From HIMB11 sp965657135 (GTDB lineage: Bacteria; Pseudomonadota; Alphaproteobacteria; Rhodobacterales; Rhodobacteraceae), in NCBI GenBank assembly GCA_965657135.1, contig CBFHNF010000004.1, forward strand, positions 1 to 64,000: a stretch of DNA of 64,000 nucleotides, given 5' to 3'. Made by a program: the position numbers and the translations under genes. Positions 7,853-16,250 of this stretch are shown here, one piece after another. Below the pieces are notes generated by a model that was given only the letters and a program-made list of their open reading frames with translations, was not told where the DNA came from and did not search any database. Positions within the stretch are counted from its first letter, which is position 1. The number at the start of each line of letters is the position of its first letter.

Positions 7853-8056
7853 TGGATTATATTAGTCGTTAATTGCAATTATAAGTTGTAATTAACATTT
7901 TTGTAGATGCGTGTATCAAAAAAGAATTCAACAAAATAAGCAGTCTAATAAATCTTTTTAAACATTAAAAAAATCCCAAACCTCAAGGTCTTCAGTCAGT
8001 TGAGGATAATTGGTAACAATCGAGATGAATATGCTTTCAATTAGAAAAATAAAGAG

Positions 8057-8078
8057 TGGTATCATCTCAATGGTACCA
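8057..8078. repeat. Second copy of the TGGTATCATC element
   Basis: TGGTATCATC at 8057-8066 repeats the ten bases found at 7831-7840. It is followed by TGGTACCA at 8071-8078, giving another imperfect dyad, TGGTATCA and TGGTACCA, across a six-base spacer. The 7853-8107 gap around it is AT-rich and holds no other gene I can see. It lies between aspS and the LuxR-like ORF. Confidence 0.4.
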
Positions 8079-8107
8079 TTTTAATGATCCGAACTTTAGA
8101 TATCCAC

Positions 8108-9883
8108 TTAGTCTTGGGGGATCACTCTTAAATTGAGTTCCATCAATTGTTCAGCCAATGGTTCTGAGGGTGCATCCATCATCAAATCTTCTGCACGCTG
8201 GTTCATCGGGAACATGATCACTTCACGAATGTTAACTGTATCCGCTAACAACATGACGATGCGATCGATACCTGCCGCACAACCACCATGGGGTGGAGCA
8301 CCATATTGGAACGCGTTAACCATGCCACCAAATCTTTTGCGAACTTCCGATTCATCATAGCCTGCAATTTCAAACGCCTTGAACATTATTTCTGGTTTAT
8401 GGTTTCGAATGGCTCCAGAAACCAATTCGTAGCCGTTGCAGGCAAGATCGTATTGATATCCTTTTACATCTAGCGGATCACCAAGCAGTGCATCCATCCC
8501 ACCCTGCGGCATTGAGAATGGGTTGTGTTCAAAGTCGATTTTGCCTGTTTCTTCGTCTTTTTCATAGATCGGGAAATCTACGATCCAAGCGAACGCAAAA
8601 CGTTCTGTATCGGTTAGTTCCAACTCTTTACCGATGACATCACGTGCTTTGCCCGCGACTTTTTCAAAGGCCTTAGGTTTACCACCAAGGAAAAAGGCAG
8701 CATCACCCACATTCAAACCCAATTGCTGACGGATCGCTTCGGTGCGTTCTGGGCCAATATTCTTGGCAAGCGGTCCAGCAGCTTCCATTTCTCCATTATT
8801 CTCGCGCCAAAAGATGTACCCCATCCCCGGCAATCCCTCTTTCTGTGCAAACGCGTTCATGCGGTCACAGAATTTACGGCTGCCACCTGTTGGCGCAGGA
8901 ATCGCGCGAATTTCAGTACCTTCTTGTTCAAGAAGTTTTGCGAAAATAGCAAAACCCGATCCACGAAAGTGATCAGAGACAATTTGCATCTTAATCGGGT
9001 TTCGAAGATCTGGTTTGTCAGATCCATACCAAATGGCTGCATCTTTGTATGAAATTTGTGGCCATTCGGTGTCCACGCGACGATCTCCGCCAAACTCTTC
9101 AAAGATGCCAGTGATGACTGGTTGAATTGTATCAAAAACATCTTGTTGTGAAACAAAAGACATCTCAAGGTCCAGCTGGTAGAAATCTGTTGGACTACGA
9201 TCTGCACGCGGATCTTCATCCCGGAAACATGGTGCAATTTGAAAATATTTATCAAAACCCGATACCATGATCAGCTGTTTAAACTGCTGCGGCGCTTGGG
9301 GGAGCGCATAAAATTTCCCGGGGTGCAAACGTGACGGAACCAAAAAATCACGCGCGCCTTCGGGGCTTGATGCGGTGATGATCGGAGTTTGATATTCGCG
9401 AAACCCCTTGTCCCACATGCGACGACGGATCGATGCAACGACATCAGAACGTAGCGTCATATTGTTTTGCATCGCCTCGCGGCGTAAGTCCAAATAACGG
9501 TAACGCAGGCGCGTTTCCTCGGGGTATTCTTGATCGCCAAACACCATCAATGGCAACTCGCTTGATTGACCAAGCACCTCAATGTCACGAACGAACACTT
9601 CAATTTCGCCAGTCGGTAGCTTTGAATTAATCAAGGATTCATCACGCGCCTTGACCTCTCCATCGATGCGAATACACCACTCACTGCGAACCTCTTCGAC
9701 CTGAGCAAATACGGGGCTGTCCGGGTCACACAATACTTGTGTCATTCCATAATGGTCGCGCAGATCAATAAACAAAACACCACCGTGATCACGAACCCTG
9801 TGAACCCATCCTGACAACCGAACGGTGTCGCCAACGTTTGAACTGTTCAACTCTGCACAAGTGTGACTGCGATAGGCGTGCAT
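8108..9883 (-). CDS. aspS: Aspartyl-tRNA synthetase
   Basis: Class II aminoacyl-tRNA synthetase charging tRNA-Asp, 591 residues, the bacterial-type length. An N-terminal OB fold ('LSGWVHRVRDHGGVLFIDLRD') is followed by motif 2 around 'CFRDEDPRADRSPTDFYQLD', the bacterial GAD insertion, and motif 3 in 'GGCAAGIDRIVMLLAD'. Many alphaproteobacterial enzymes also charge tRNA-Asn; the sequence alone does not settle that here. Single gene, with long noncoding DNA on the upstream side. Confidence 0.95.
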   Translation of the reverse strand: MHAYRSHTCAELNSSNVGDTVRLSGWVHRVRDHGGVLFIDLRDHYGMTQVLCDPDSPVFAQVEEVRSEWCIRIDGEVKARDESLINSKLPTGEIEVFVRDIEVLGQSSELPLMVFGDQEYPEETRLRYRYLDLRREAMQNNMTLRSDVVASIRRRMWDKGFREYQTPIITASSPEGARDFLVPSRLHPGKFYALPQAPQQFKQLIMVSGFDKYFQIAPCFRDEDPRADRSPTDFYQLDLEMSFVSQQDVFDTIQPVITGIFEEFGGDRRVDTEWPQISYKDAAIWYGSDKPDLRNPIKMQIVSDHFRGSGFAIFAKLLEQEGTEIRAIPAPTGGSRKFCDRMNAFAQKEGLPGMGYIFWRENNGEMEAAGPLAKNIGPERTEAIRQQLGLNVGDAAFFLGGKPKAFEKVAGKARDVIGKELELTDTERFAFAWIVDFPIYEKDEETGKIDFEHNPFSMPQGGMDALLGDPLDVKGYQYDLACNGYELVSGAIRNHKPEIMFKAFEIAGYDESEVRKRFGGMVNAFQYGAPPHGGCAAGIDRIVMLLADTVNIREVIMFPMNQRAEDLMMDAPSEPLAEQLMELNLRVIPQD

Positions 9884-10081
9884 GATCTTTGCCCCTTAAA
9901 ATGTGTTAATTTCGGCTGGGACGGATACACTAGGTTGTCGCTTTGTTGTCAAGCGAATTGCATGCATTCTGGGCAAAACAAGGCGACAGAACGACTAATA
10001 TCACATTTACCGCCTCATTCATGACAGAATTACATTGCATTCCTTAGAACATAGTTTGAATACAACAGAACGAGGATTCAA

Positions 10082-10234
10082 ATGCGACCCAAGAAAATTG
10101 GTGTTCACTCCCCGTTACGAGTACCGGCGATATCCGCCAGATACAACAATTCGATGACTTCTTTGATCACCTCTGTAAAGAATCGTGGTCAGGCGATGAT
10201 TTCACGACTTTCTAAGCCTGACGATGGCAACTAA
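10082..10234 (+). CDS. Possible small basic protein, unrecognised
   Basis: A 50-codon ORF, ATG to TAA, with a GAGGA ribosome site seven bases upstream. The product begins 'MRPKKIGVHSPLRVPAISAR' and ends 'SRLSKPDDGN'; it is basic and lacks a recognisable domain. The same frame stays open after its TAA for 57 more codons (to 10408). It may therefore be the first part of an interrupted gene rather than a stand-alone peptide. It sits in an 850-base region between aspS and carB with no other convincing gene. Confidence 0.3.
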   Translation: MRPKKIGVHSPLRVPAISARYNNSMTSLITSVKNRGQAMISRLSKPDDGN

Positions 10235-10408
10235 ACTTATCAGCTTTTGTATAAACAACACGCCAGCGGAATATTTACCAAAATATATCTGTCAACTAAG
10301 GATGTGATTATTGTCAAAGAGGGGCGTGTTGGTCAAAAGCTCGTCCATAAAAGATACTGTTCTTCCGAGTTACCTAGAATCCAAGCCGAGATCGAAAGGC
10401 GGCGCTGA
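10235..10408 (+). pseudogene. In-frame open continuation of the small ORF
   Basis: After the TAA at 10232-10234 the same frame continues without a stop for 57 codons to TGA at 10406. The translation, with 'IYLSTKDVIIVKEGRVGQKL' and 'PRIQAEIERRR', looks protein-like, having alternating hydrophobic strand-like and charged helix-like stretches. No ATG starts it. With the preceding 50 codons it would make one 108-residue protein broken by a single stop codon. I do not recognise a family. Confidence 0.3.
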
Positions 10409-10426
10409 CGTTTGGCGCTGACGTTT
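10401..10426 (+). repeat. Tandem duplication of 13 bases
   Basis: GGCGCTGACGTTT occurs twice head to tail, at 10401-10413 and 10414-10426, with no spacer. The first copy contains the stop of the open frame that precedes it. A recent slippage duplication in noncoding or decaying DNA is the simplest reading. Confidence 0.85.
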
Positions 10427-10734
10427 TCTGTAGTTGAGTTCGAATTGGCTCGGAGTGCTGTGTCGAATTTTATCGTTCACTTTAGCACAGCACCACTGTG
10501 CCGCATTTCAAGATCATATGTAGACTTAGATGACGATCTTTGACCTCACAAATAACCCCATCGCGTTGATTATAAATCTTTGTCGCCTTATCGAACGAAA
10601 TTAAAAAGAGCCACAAACGCCATGTTTTAAGCCGATTGGCCTTGAACCTGCGATCAGGATGCGTATAACGCAGAACAATTTGCGCGCGAAACTCTTCGCG
10701 CGGCATAGTTGCCGCTTACATACTGAGGTCCCCA
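10427..10734. other. Noncoding region upstream of carB
   Basis: About 308 bases with no gene I can support. A 74-codon leftward ORF (10482-10706) fits here but has no clear ribosome site or recognisable product. The region must hold the carB promoter. GAGG at 10725-10728 serves as ribosome site for carB, but I cannot place -35 and -10 boxes with confidence. The 9884-10081 stretch upstream of aspS is similarly featureless. Confidence 0.6.
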
Positions 10735-13700
10735 ATGCCAAAAAGAACCGATATTTCATCCATTATGATCATCGGAGCCGGTCCAATTGTGATCGGTCAA
10801 GCCTGCGAATTTGACTATTCAGGCGCACAAGCATGCAAGGCACTTCGTGAAGAGGGTTACCGTGTTATATTGGTCAACTCTAATCCGGCGACAATTATGA
10901 CAGATCCGGGCATGGCGGATGCAACTTACATAGAACCTATCACGCCAGAAATCGTAGCAAAGATTATAGAAAAAGAACGTCCCGACGCATTGCTTCCGAC
11001 CATGGGTGGGCAGACCGGACTTAATACTGCGCTGTCGCTGGAAGAAATGGGTGTGTTGGATAAATTCGGCGTCGAAATGATTGGCGCCAAGCGCGACGCG
11101 ATTGAAATGGCTGAAGACCGCGCCTTGTTCCGCGAAGCAATGGACCGCATCGGGCTTGAAAATCCCAAAGCAACAATTGTGACAGCTCCCAAGAAGGAAA
11201 ACGGAACCGCCGATCTGAATGAAGGAGTGCGGATTGCAATTGAAGCACTTGATGAAATTGGCCTGCCAGCAATTATTCGTCCTGCATTTACTTTGGGTGG
11301 CACGGGCGGTGGTGTTGCGTACAACCGCGAAGATTATGAGTATTATTGCCGCACGGGAATGGACGCATCACCCGTCAATCAAATTTTGGTAGATGAATCG
11401 CTACTTGGTTGGAAAGAATTCGAGATGGAAGTTGTTCGCGACAAAGCGGATAACGCAATTATCGTTTGTTCCATTGAAAATGTTGATCCGATGGGTGTCC
11501 ATACGGGTGACTCGATCACGGTCGCACCAGCACTTACTTTGACCGACAAAGAATACCAAATCATGCGAAATGGATCGATTGCAGTCCTACGCGAAATTGG
11601 CGTTGAAACTGGGGGTTCAAATGTACAATGGGCCATCAATCCTGAAGATGGTCGCATGGTAGTCATTGAAATGAACCCTCGGGTTTCTCGTTCTTCTGCC
11701 TTGGCGTCTAAAGCCACGGGGTTTCCAATCGCAAAAATTGCGGCAAAGTTGGCAGTTGGATACACGTTGGATGAATTAGATAATGATATCACCAAGGTGA
11801 CACCAGCATCATTCGAACCCTCTATTGATTACGTTGTCACCAAGATACCACGCTTTGCGTTTGAAAAGTTTCCAGGTGCCAAACCATATTTGACGACTGC
11901 GATGAAATCTGTGGGCGAGACCATGGCCATTGGTCGTACAATTCACGAATCGCTACAAAAAGCACTCGCTTCTATGGAAACAGGATTGACAGGCTTCGAT
12001 GAAATCGAAATCGAAGGCGCCCCTGAAAAATCAGCGGTTATAAAGGCGATAAGCAAGCAAACTCCTGATCGAATGCGGACAATTGCACAGGCAATGCGTC
12101 ATGGGCTAACTAATGATGAAATTTATGCAGTCACCAAGTTTGATCCGTGGTTCCTTGACCGAATTCGCGAGATTGTGGACACAGAGGCTCGGGTTCGTGA
12201 AAATGGATTGCCAACGTCTATGGGCGATATGCGCCGACTTAAGATGATGGGCTTTACAGATGCGCGTTTGGCCATGCTGACTGGATTTACAGAGGCTGAT
12301 GTTCGTAAATCACGGCGCGGCATGGGCGTAACGGCGGTATTTAAACGCATTGATACATGCGCAGCCGAGTTTGAGGCGCAAACACCGTACATGTATTCAA
12401 CCTACGAAGCCCCCATGATGGGTGAGGTTGAATGTGAGGCGCGTCCATCAGATAAGAAAAAAGTTGTCATCCTAGGCGGTGGCCCAAACCGTATCGGCCA
12501 AGGTATTGAGTTTGACTATTGTTGTTGTCATGCGTGTTTTTCACTGACTGACGCAGGTTACGAAACAATTATGATCAACTGTAATCCCGAAACGGTATCT
12601 ACGGATTACGATACATCTGATCGTCTATATTTCGAACCACTCACATTCGAGCACGTGATGGAAATTTTGGCCACAGAGCAAGACAACGGTACGCTTCATG
12701 GTGTGATCGTTCAGTTTGGTGGTCAAACACCACTGAAACTAGCGAACGCGTTGGAAGCTGAGGGAATCCCTATTCTTGGAACATCGCCTGATGCAATCGA
12801 TTTGGCCGAAGATCGTGAACGTTTTCAGGCCTTGGTAAATCAGCTTGGGTTGAAACAACCCAAGAATGGGATCGCGAGCACTGATTCACAAGCTATTGAA
12901 ATTGCAGAGAAGATTGGTTTCCCGCTGGTTATTCGCCCATCTTACGTGCTTGGCGGCCGCGCGATGGAGATTGTCCGCGATATGGTGCAATTGAAACGCT
13001 ACATCTCGGATGCTGTTGTGGTTTCCGGGGATAGCCCAGTTTTGTTGGACAGCTATCTTTCAGGTGCAGTTGAATGTGATGTTGATGCTTTGTGTGACGG
13101 CAAGGACGTGCATGTTGCTGGAATTATGCAGCACATTGAAGAAGCGGGCGTTCATTCGGGTGATAGTGCATGTTCGTTGCCACCGCATAGTTTGCCCAAA
13201 GCGATCACCAATGAATTGGTAAAACAAACCGAGGAACTGGCTAAAGCATTGAACGTTGTCGGCCTTATGAATGTACAGTTTGCTGTAAAGAATGATGACA
13301 TCTATTTGATTGAGGTTAATCCGCGTGCATCTCGGACAGTGCCTTTCGTTGCCAAGGCAACAGACAGTGCAATCGCTTCTATCGCGGCACGTTTAATGGC
13401 GGGCGAACCGTTGTCAAACTTTGCCAAACGCGAGCCTTATCGTGATGTTTCTTACGATGAAGAAATTCCATCTGCAGATCCTATGACACTGGCAGATCCC
13501 AACCTACCATGGTTCAGTGTCAAAGAAGCTGTTATGCCATTCGCGCGCTTTCCTGGTGTCGATACTATTTTGGGTCCAGAAATGCGTTCAACCGGCGAGG
13601 TTATGGGTTGGGACCGTAATTTCGGCCGTGCCTTTTTGAAAGCACAGATGGGCGCGGGAATGGACCTGCCAACGTCTGGCAAAGTTTTTGTTTCAATCAA

Positions 13701-14064
13701 AGACGAAGACAAAACGGAATTAATGAAAAATGCCGCAACCAATTTGGTTGAGCTTGGTTTTCAAATCGTTGCAACTGATGGAACCTGTAAATGGTTGTCC
13801 GATGTCGGAATCCCATGTGAGAAAGTAAATAAAGTTTACGAGGGTCGTCCAAACATTGTTGATCATCTGAAAAATGCGGAAATTAAGCTGGTTGTAAACA
13901 CTACAGAGGGAACGCAATCAATCAACGACAGCCGAGAGATTCGTTCAGTAGCGTTGTTTGATAAGATTCCCTATTTTACCACCGCTGCCGCAGCAATTGC
14001 TGCAGTTATGGCGATGCAGGCACGTAATGAGGGCGACTTGACGGTCAAAGCACTACAAGCCTAA
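10735..14064 (+). CDS. carB: Carbamoyl-phosphate synthase large subunit
   Basis: Makes carbamoyl phosphate from bicarbonate, ATP and ammonia passed from the CarA glutaminase; feeds arginine and pyrimidine synthesis. At 1109 residues it has the full duplicated ATP-grasp architecture. The first half starts 'IMIIGAGPIVIGQACEFDYSGAQA', with 'RPAFTLGGTGGG' as its ATP loop. The second half starts 'VVILGGGPNRIGQGIEFDYCC', with 'RPSYVLGGRAMEIV'. A C-terminal MGS-like allosteric domain occupies roughly the last 140 residues. carA is not adjacent. No terminator is evident after the stop. Confidence 0.97.
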   Translation: MPKRTDISSIMIIGAGPIVIGQACEFDYSGAQACKALREEGYRVILVNSNPATIMTDPGMADATYIEPITPEIVAKIIEKERPDALLPTMGGQTGLNTALSLEEMGVLDKFGVEMIGAKRDAIEMAEDRALFREAMDRIGLENPKATIVTAPKKENGTADLNEGVRIAIEALDEIGLPAIIRPAFTLGGTGGGVAYNREDYEYYCRTGMDASPVNQILVDESLLGWKEFEMEVVRDKADNAIIVCSIENVDPMGVHTGDSITVAPALTLTDKEYQIMRNGSIAVLREIGVETGGSNVQWAINPEDGRMVVIEMNPRVSRSSALASKATGFPIAKIAAKLAVGYTLDELDNDITKVTPASFEPSIDYVVTKIPRFAFEKFPGAKPYLTTAMKSVGETMAIGRTIHESLQKALASMETGLTGFDEIEIEGAPEKSAVIKAISKQTPDRMRTIAQAMRHGLTNDEIYAVTKFDPWFLDRIREIVDTEARVRENGLPTSMGDMRRLKMMGFTDARLAMLTGFTEADVRKSRRGMGVTAVFKRIDTCAAEFEAQTPYMYSTYEAPMMGEVECEARPSDKKKVVILGGGPNRIGQGIEFDYCCCHACFSLTDAGYETIMINCNPETVSTDYDTSDRLYFEPLTFEHVMEILATEQDNGTLHGVIVQFGGQTPLKLANALEAEGIPILGTSPDAIDLAEDRERFQALVNQLGLKQPKNGIASTDSQAIEIAEKIGFPLVIRPSYVLGGRAMEIVRDMVQLKRYISDAVVVSGDSPVLLDSYLSGAVECDVDALCDGKDVHVAGIMQHIEEAGVHSGDSACSLPPHSLPKAITNELVKQTEELAKALNVVGLMNVQFAVKNDDIYLIEVNPRASRTVPFVAKATDSAIASIAARLMAGEPLSNFAKREPYRDVSYDEEIPSADPMTLADPNLPWFSVKEAVMPFARFPGVDTILGPEMRSTGEVMGWDRNFGRAFLKAQMGAGMDLPTSGKVFVSIKDEDKTELMKNAATNLVELGFQIVATDGTCKWLSDVGIPCEKVNKVYEGRPNIVDHLKNAEIKLVVNTTEGTQSINDSREIRSVALFDKIPYFTTAAAAIAAVMAMQARNEGDLTVKALQA

Positions 14065-14214
14065 TTTACTAACAACAAACAGAAAATGTTCCCAGCTTTT
14101 GCTGTGAAAAACCCGTCTATACTGTGCATTTGCGCATTACAAAATATTATTGATTAAATGCAAATATATGAATACTATTGGATACAGAGAACTTAGATCT
14201 GGGTTATTGAGACT

Positions 14215-14907
14215 ATGAAATCGTTGCTTTCATTGGCGGTTATCTGCGCAGTTTTTGCAAGTGCACAGTTTGCGATCGCGGCTGGCGATCCCGAGAAAGG
14301 TGCAAATGTTTTTAAGAAATGTAAGGCATGTCATGCCTTAGGTGAGGGCGCGAAAAACAAAGTTGGCCCGCATTTGAATAATATTTTTGGTGGTGAAGCA
14401 GGTTCCGTTGAAGGATACAAATATTCCAAAGCTCTGTCTGCACAGGCGGATGCTGGTCTAGTTTGGGATGAGGCTGCACTTTCAGAGTTTTTGACAAAGC
14501 CAAAGACGTACCTGCCTGGAACAAAGATGAGCTTTTCTGGACTAAAGAAAGAAAGTGATCGGGAAAATTTAATAGCATACCTTGCAAAATTTTCGAATAC
14601 CGATGCGCTTGCTGAAACACCCACGCAGGAACGTGAAGTTACACTTTCCCAGGCAACATTGTCTATCGAAGGGGATCCTGCATACGGCGAATATTTGGCG
14701 AGTGATTGTCAGACATGCCACCAAGTTAGTGGTGCAAGTGATGGTGGTGTCCCCGCGATTGTTGGATGGCCACGTGTAGAATTTGTTTATGCGATGCATG
14801 CATACAAAGAGAAAGTTCGTCCAAACCCTGTTATGCAAATGATGGCGGGTAACTTAGACGACGAAGCGATTGCGGCACTTGCCGCATATTTTGAGGGATT
14901 GGAATAA
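14215..14907 (+). CDS. Diheme cytochrome c, c2-type domain fused to an FccA-like domain
   Basis: Predicted periplasmic electron acceptor of the flavoprotein encoded next. A signal peptide (1-22, ending 'FAIA') precedes two heme domains. Domain 1 (about 24-126) is a class I cytochrome of the c2/c550 type with CKACH at 36-40, 'VGPHLNNIFG' and the Met ligand in 'PGTKMSF' near 105. Domain 2 (about 150-230) has CQTCH at 165-169 and 'MAGNLDDEAIAALAAYFEGLE', like the cytochrome half of flavocytochrome c sulfide dehydrogenase. The two domains are not duplicates of each other, unlike the usual diheme FccA. Thirty bases separate it from fccB. Role in sulfide oxidation is inferred from this pairing. Confidence 0.8.
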   Translation: MKSLLSLAVICAVFASAQFAIAAGDPEKGANVFKKCKACHALGEGAKNKVGPHLNNIFGGEAGSVEGYKYSKALSAQADAGLVWDEAALSEFLTKPKTYLPGTKMSFSGLKKESDRENLIAYLAKFSNTDALAETPTQEREVTLSQATLSIEGDPAYGEYLASDCQTCHQVSGASDGGVPAIVGWPRVEFVYAMHAYKEKVRPNPVMQMMAGNLDDEAIAALAAYFEGLE

Positions 14908-14937
14908 ATTTCAATTCTGGCATTTAGGGAGGACTAT

Positions 14938-16200
14938 ATGAAACTAACTAGAAGAGCGTTTATTGGAACGACAGCAGCGGCGTCACTATCCGCGCCATTG
15001 GTGAATGCAGGCGGACATGGACGTCCAAAGGTTGTTGTCATCGGCGGTGGTGCTGGTGGTGCAACTGCTGCGCGTTACATTGCAAAAGATAGCAAGGGTG
15101 AAATCGATGTGACGTTGGTTGAACCATCACGTCAGTATTACACTTGCTTCTTCTCAAACCTATACTTGGGTGGCTTCCGTACTATGGACAGCATTGGCCA
15201 TTCGTATGGTGGATTGGCATCAGAGTATGGCATCAACGTCGTACATGACTGGGCAGTGGGTATTGATCGCGGCGCCAAAACAGTGACTTTGGCTGGTGGT
15301 TCCACTTTGAACTATGATCGTTTGATCCTTTCACCAGGTATCGATTTTGTTGACGGTTCTGTTCCTGGTTGGGATGTGTCATCGCAAAACGCAATGCCGC
15401 ATGCCTATAAAGCGGGTTCACAGACTGAGCTGCTAAAGCGTCAGATTGAATCTATGCCACAGGGTGGCGTTTACGCAATGGTTGCACCACCCAACCCATA
15501 CCGTTGCCCTCCTGGACCATATGAACGTGTGTCAATGGTTGCCCACCTTCTGAAAGAGATTAACCCAACTGCAAAAATCTTGATCGCGGATCCAAAACCA
15601 AAATTCTCAAAGCAAGGTTTGTTTGAAGAAGGTTGGCAGAAGCATTACGGTGGCATGATTGAACGTATTGGTCCAGATTTTGGTGGTGATAACGTTTCTG
15701 TCGATGCGGGTGCAATGACGGTAACAATCGACGGCAGCGTTGAAAAAGTTGACGTTTGTAACGTTATCCCAGCGATGAAGGCCGGGCGCATCTGTGAAAT
15801 CGCTGGTATCACGGAAGGTAATTGGGCGCCTGTATCTGCACACACAATGCAGTCGCGTGTTGATGAGAACATTCATGTTCTTGGTGACGCATCTGCACAG
15901 GGCGATATGCCAAAGTCAGGCTTCTCAGCAAATAGCCAAGCTAAGGTTGCCGCAATGGCAGTTCGTGGTGCATTGACTGGTTCAAAAGTGTTCCCTGCGA
16001 AATTCTCAAACACATGCTGGTCATTGGTTGATACCGATGATGGCATCAAAGTTGGGGCGACATACAAAGCAACTGATGAAAAAATCGCAAAAGTTGACGG
16101 GTTTGTTTCTCAAACCGGCGAAGATGCGGCGCTACGCAAAGCAACTTACGAAGAGTCAATTGGTTGGTACGCAGGTATTACATCTGATATGTTCGGCTAA
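14938..16200 (+). CDS. fccB: Flavocytochrome c sulfide dehydrogenase, flavoprotein subunit
   Basis: FAD protein that oxidises sulfide to sulfur or polysulfide and passes electrons to the partner cytochrome in the periplasm. A twin-arginine-type signal, 'LTRRAFIGTTAAA', opens the 420-residue product. The FAD-binding 'VVVIGGGAGGATAARYI' follows. Cys70 in 'YYTCFFSN' matches the residue that binds FAD covalently in the Allochromatium enzyme. Cys190 in 'YRCPPGPYERVSM' and Cys360 in 'SNTCWSL' match the redox disulfide pair. With all three cysteines present the enzyme should be active. The close homologue SoxF is an alternative name, but no other sox gene is in the window. GGGAGG precedes the ATG. 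Confidence 0.9.
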   Translation: MKLTRRAFIGTTAAASLSAPLVNAGGHGRPKVVVIGGGAGGATAARYIAKDSKGEIDVTLVEPSRQYYTCFFSNLYLGGFRTMDSIGHSYGGLASEYGINVVHDWAVGIDRGAKTVTLAGGSTLNYDRLILSPGIDFVDGSVPGWDVSSQNAMPHAYKAGSQTELLKRQIESMPQGGVYAMVAPPNPYRCPPGPYERVSMVAHLLKEINPTAKILIADPKPKFSKQGLFEEGWQKHYGGMIERIGPDFGGDNVSVDAGAMTVTIDGSVEKVDVCNVIPAMKAGRICEIAGITEGNWAPVSAHTMQSRVDENIHVLGDASAQGDMPKSGFSANSQAKVAAMAVRGALTGSKVFPAKFSNTCWSLVDTDDGIKVGATYKATDEKIAKVDGFVSQTGEDAALRKATYEESIGWYAGITSDMFG

Positions 16201-16219
16201 GTTCGCGAAAACGATTATT

Positions 16220-16250
16220 AAAACGGCCCTATTTCTTGGGCCGTTTTTTT
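16220..16250 (+). terminator. Intrinsic terminator after fccB
   Basis: AAAACGGCCC, loop TATTTCTT, GGGCCGTTTT, then further T residues: a ten-base-pair perfect stem. Its second half overlaps the last codons and stop of the convergent sterol-desaturase-family gene. Confidence 0.9.

Noticed and set aside
10482..10706. Leftward 74-codon ORF upstream of carB
   Set aside because: No convincing ribosome site, no recognisable domain, and it occupies the expected carB promoter region. Not reported as a gene.
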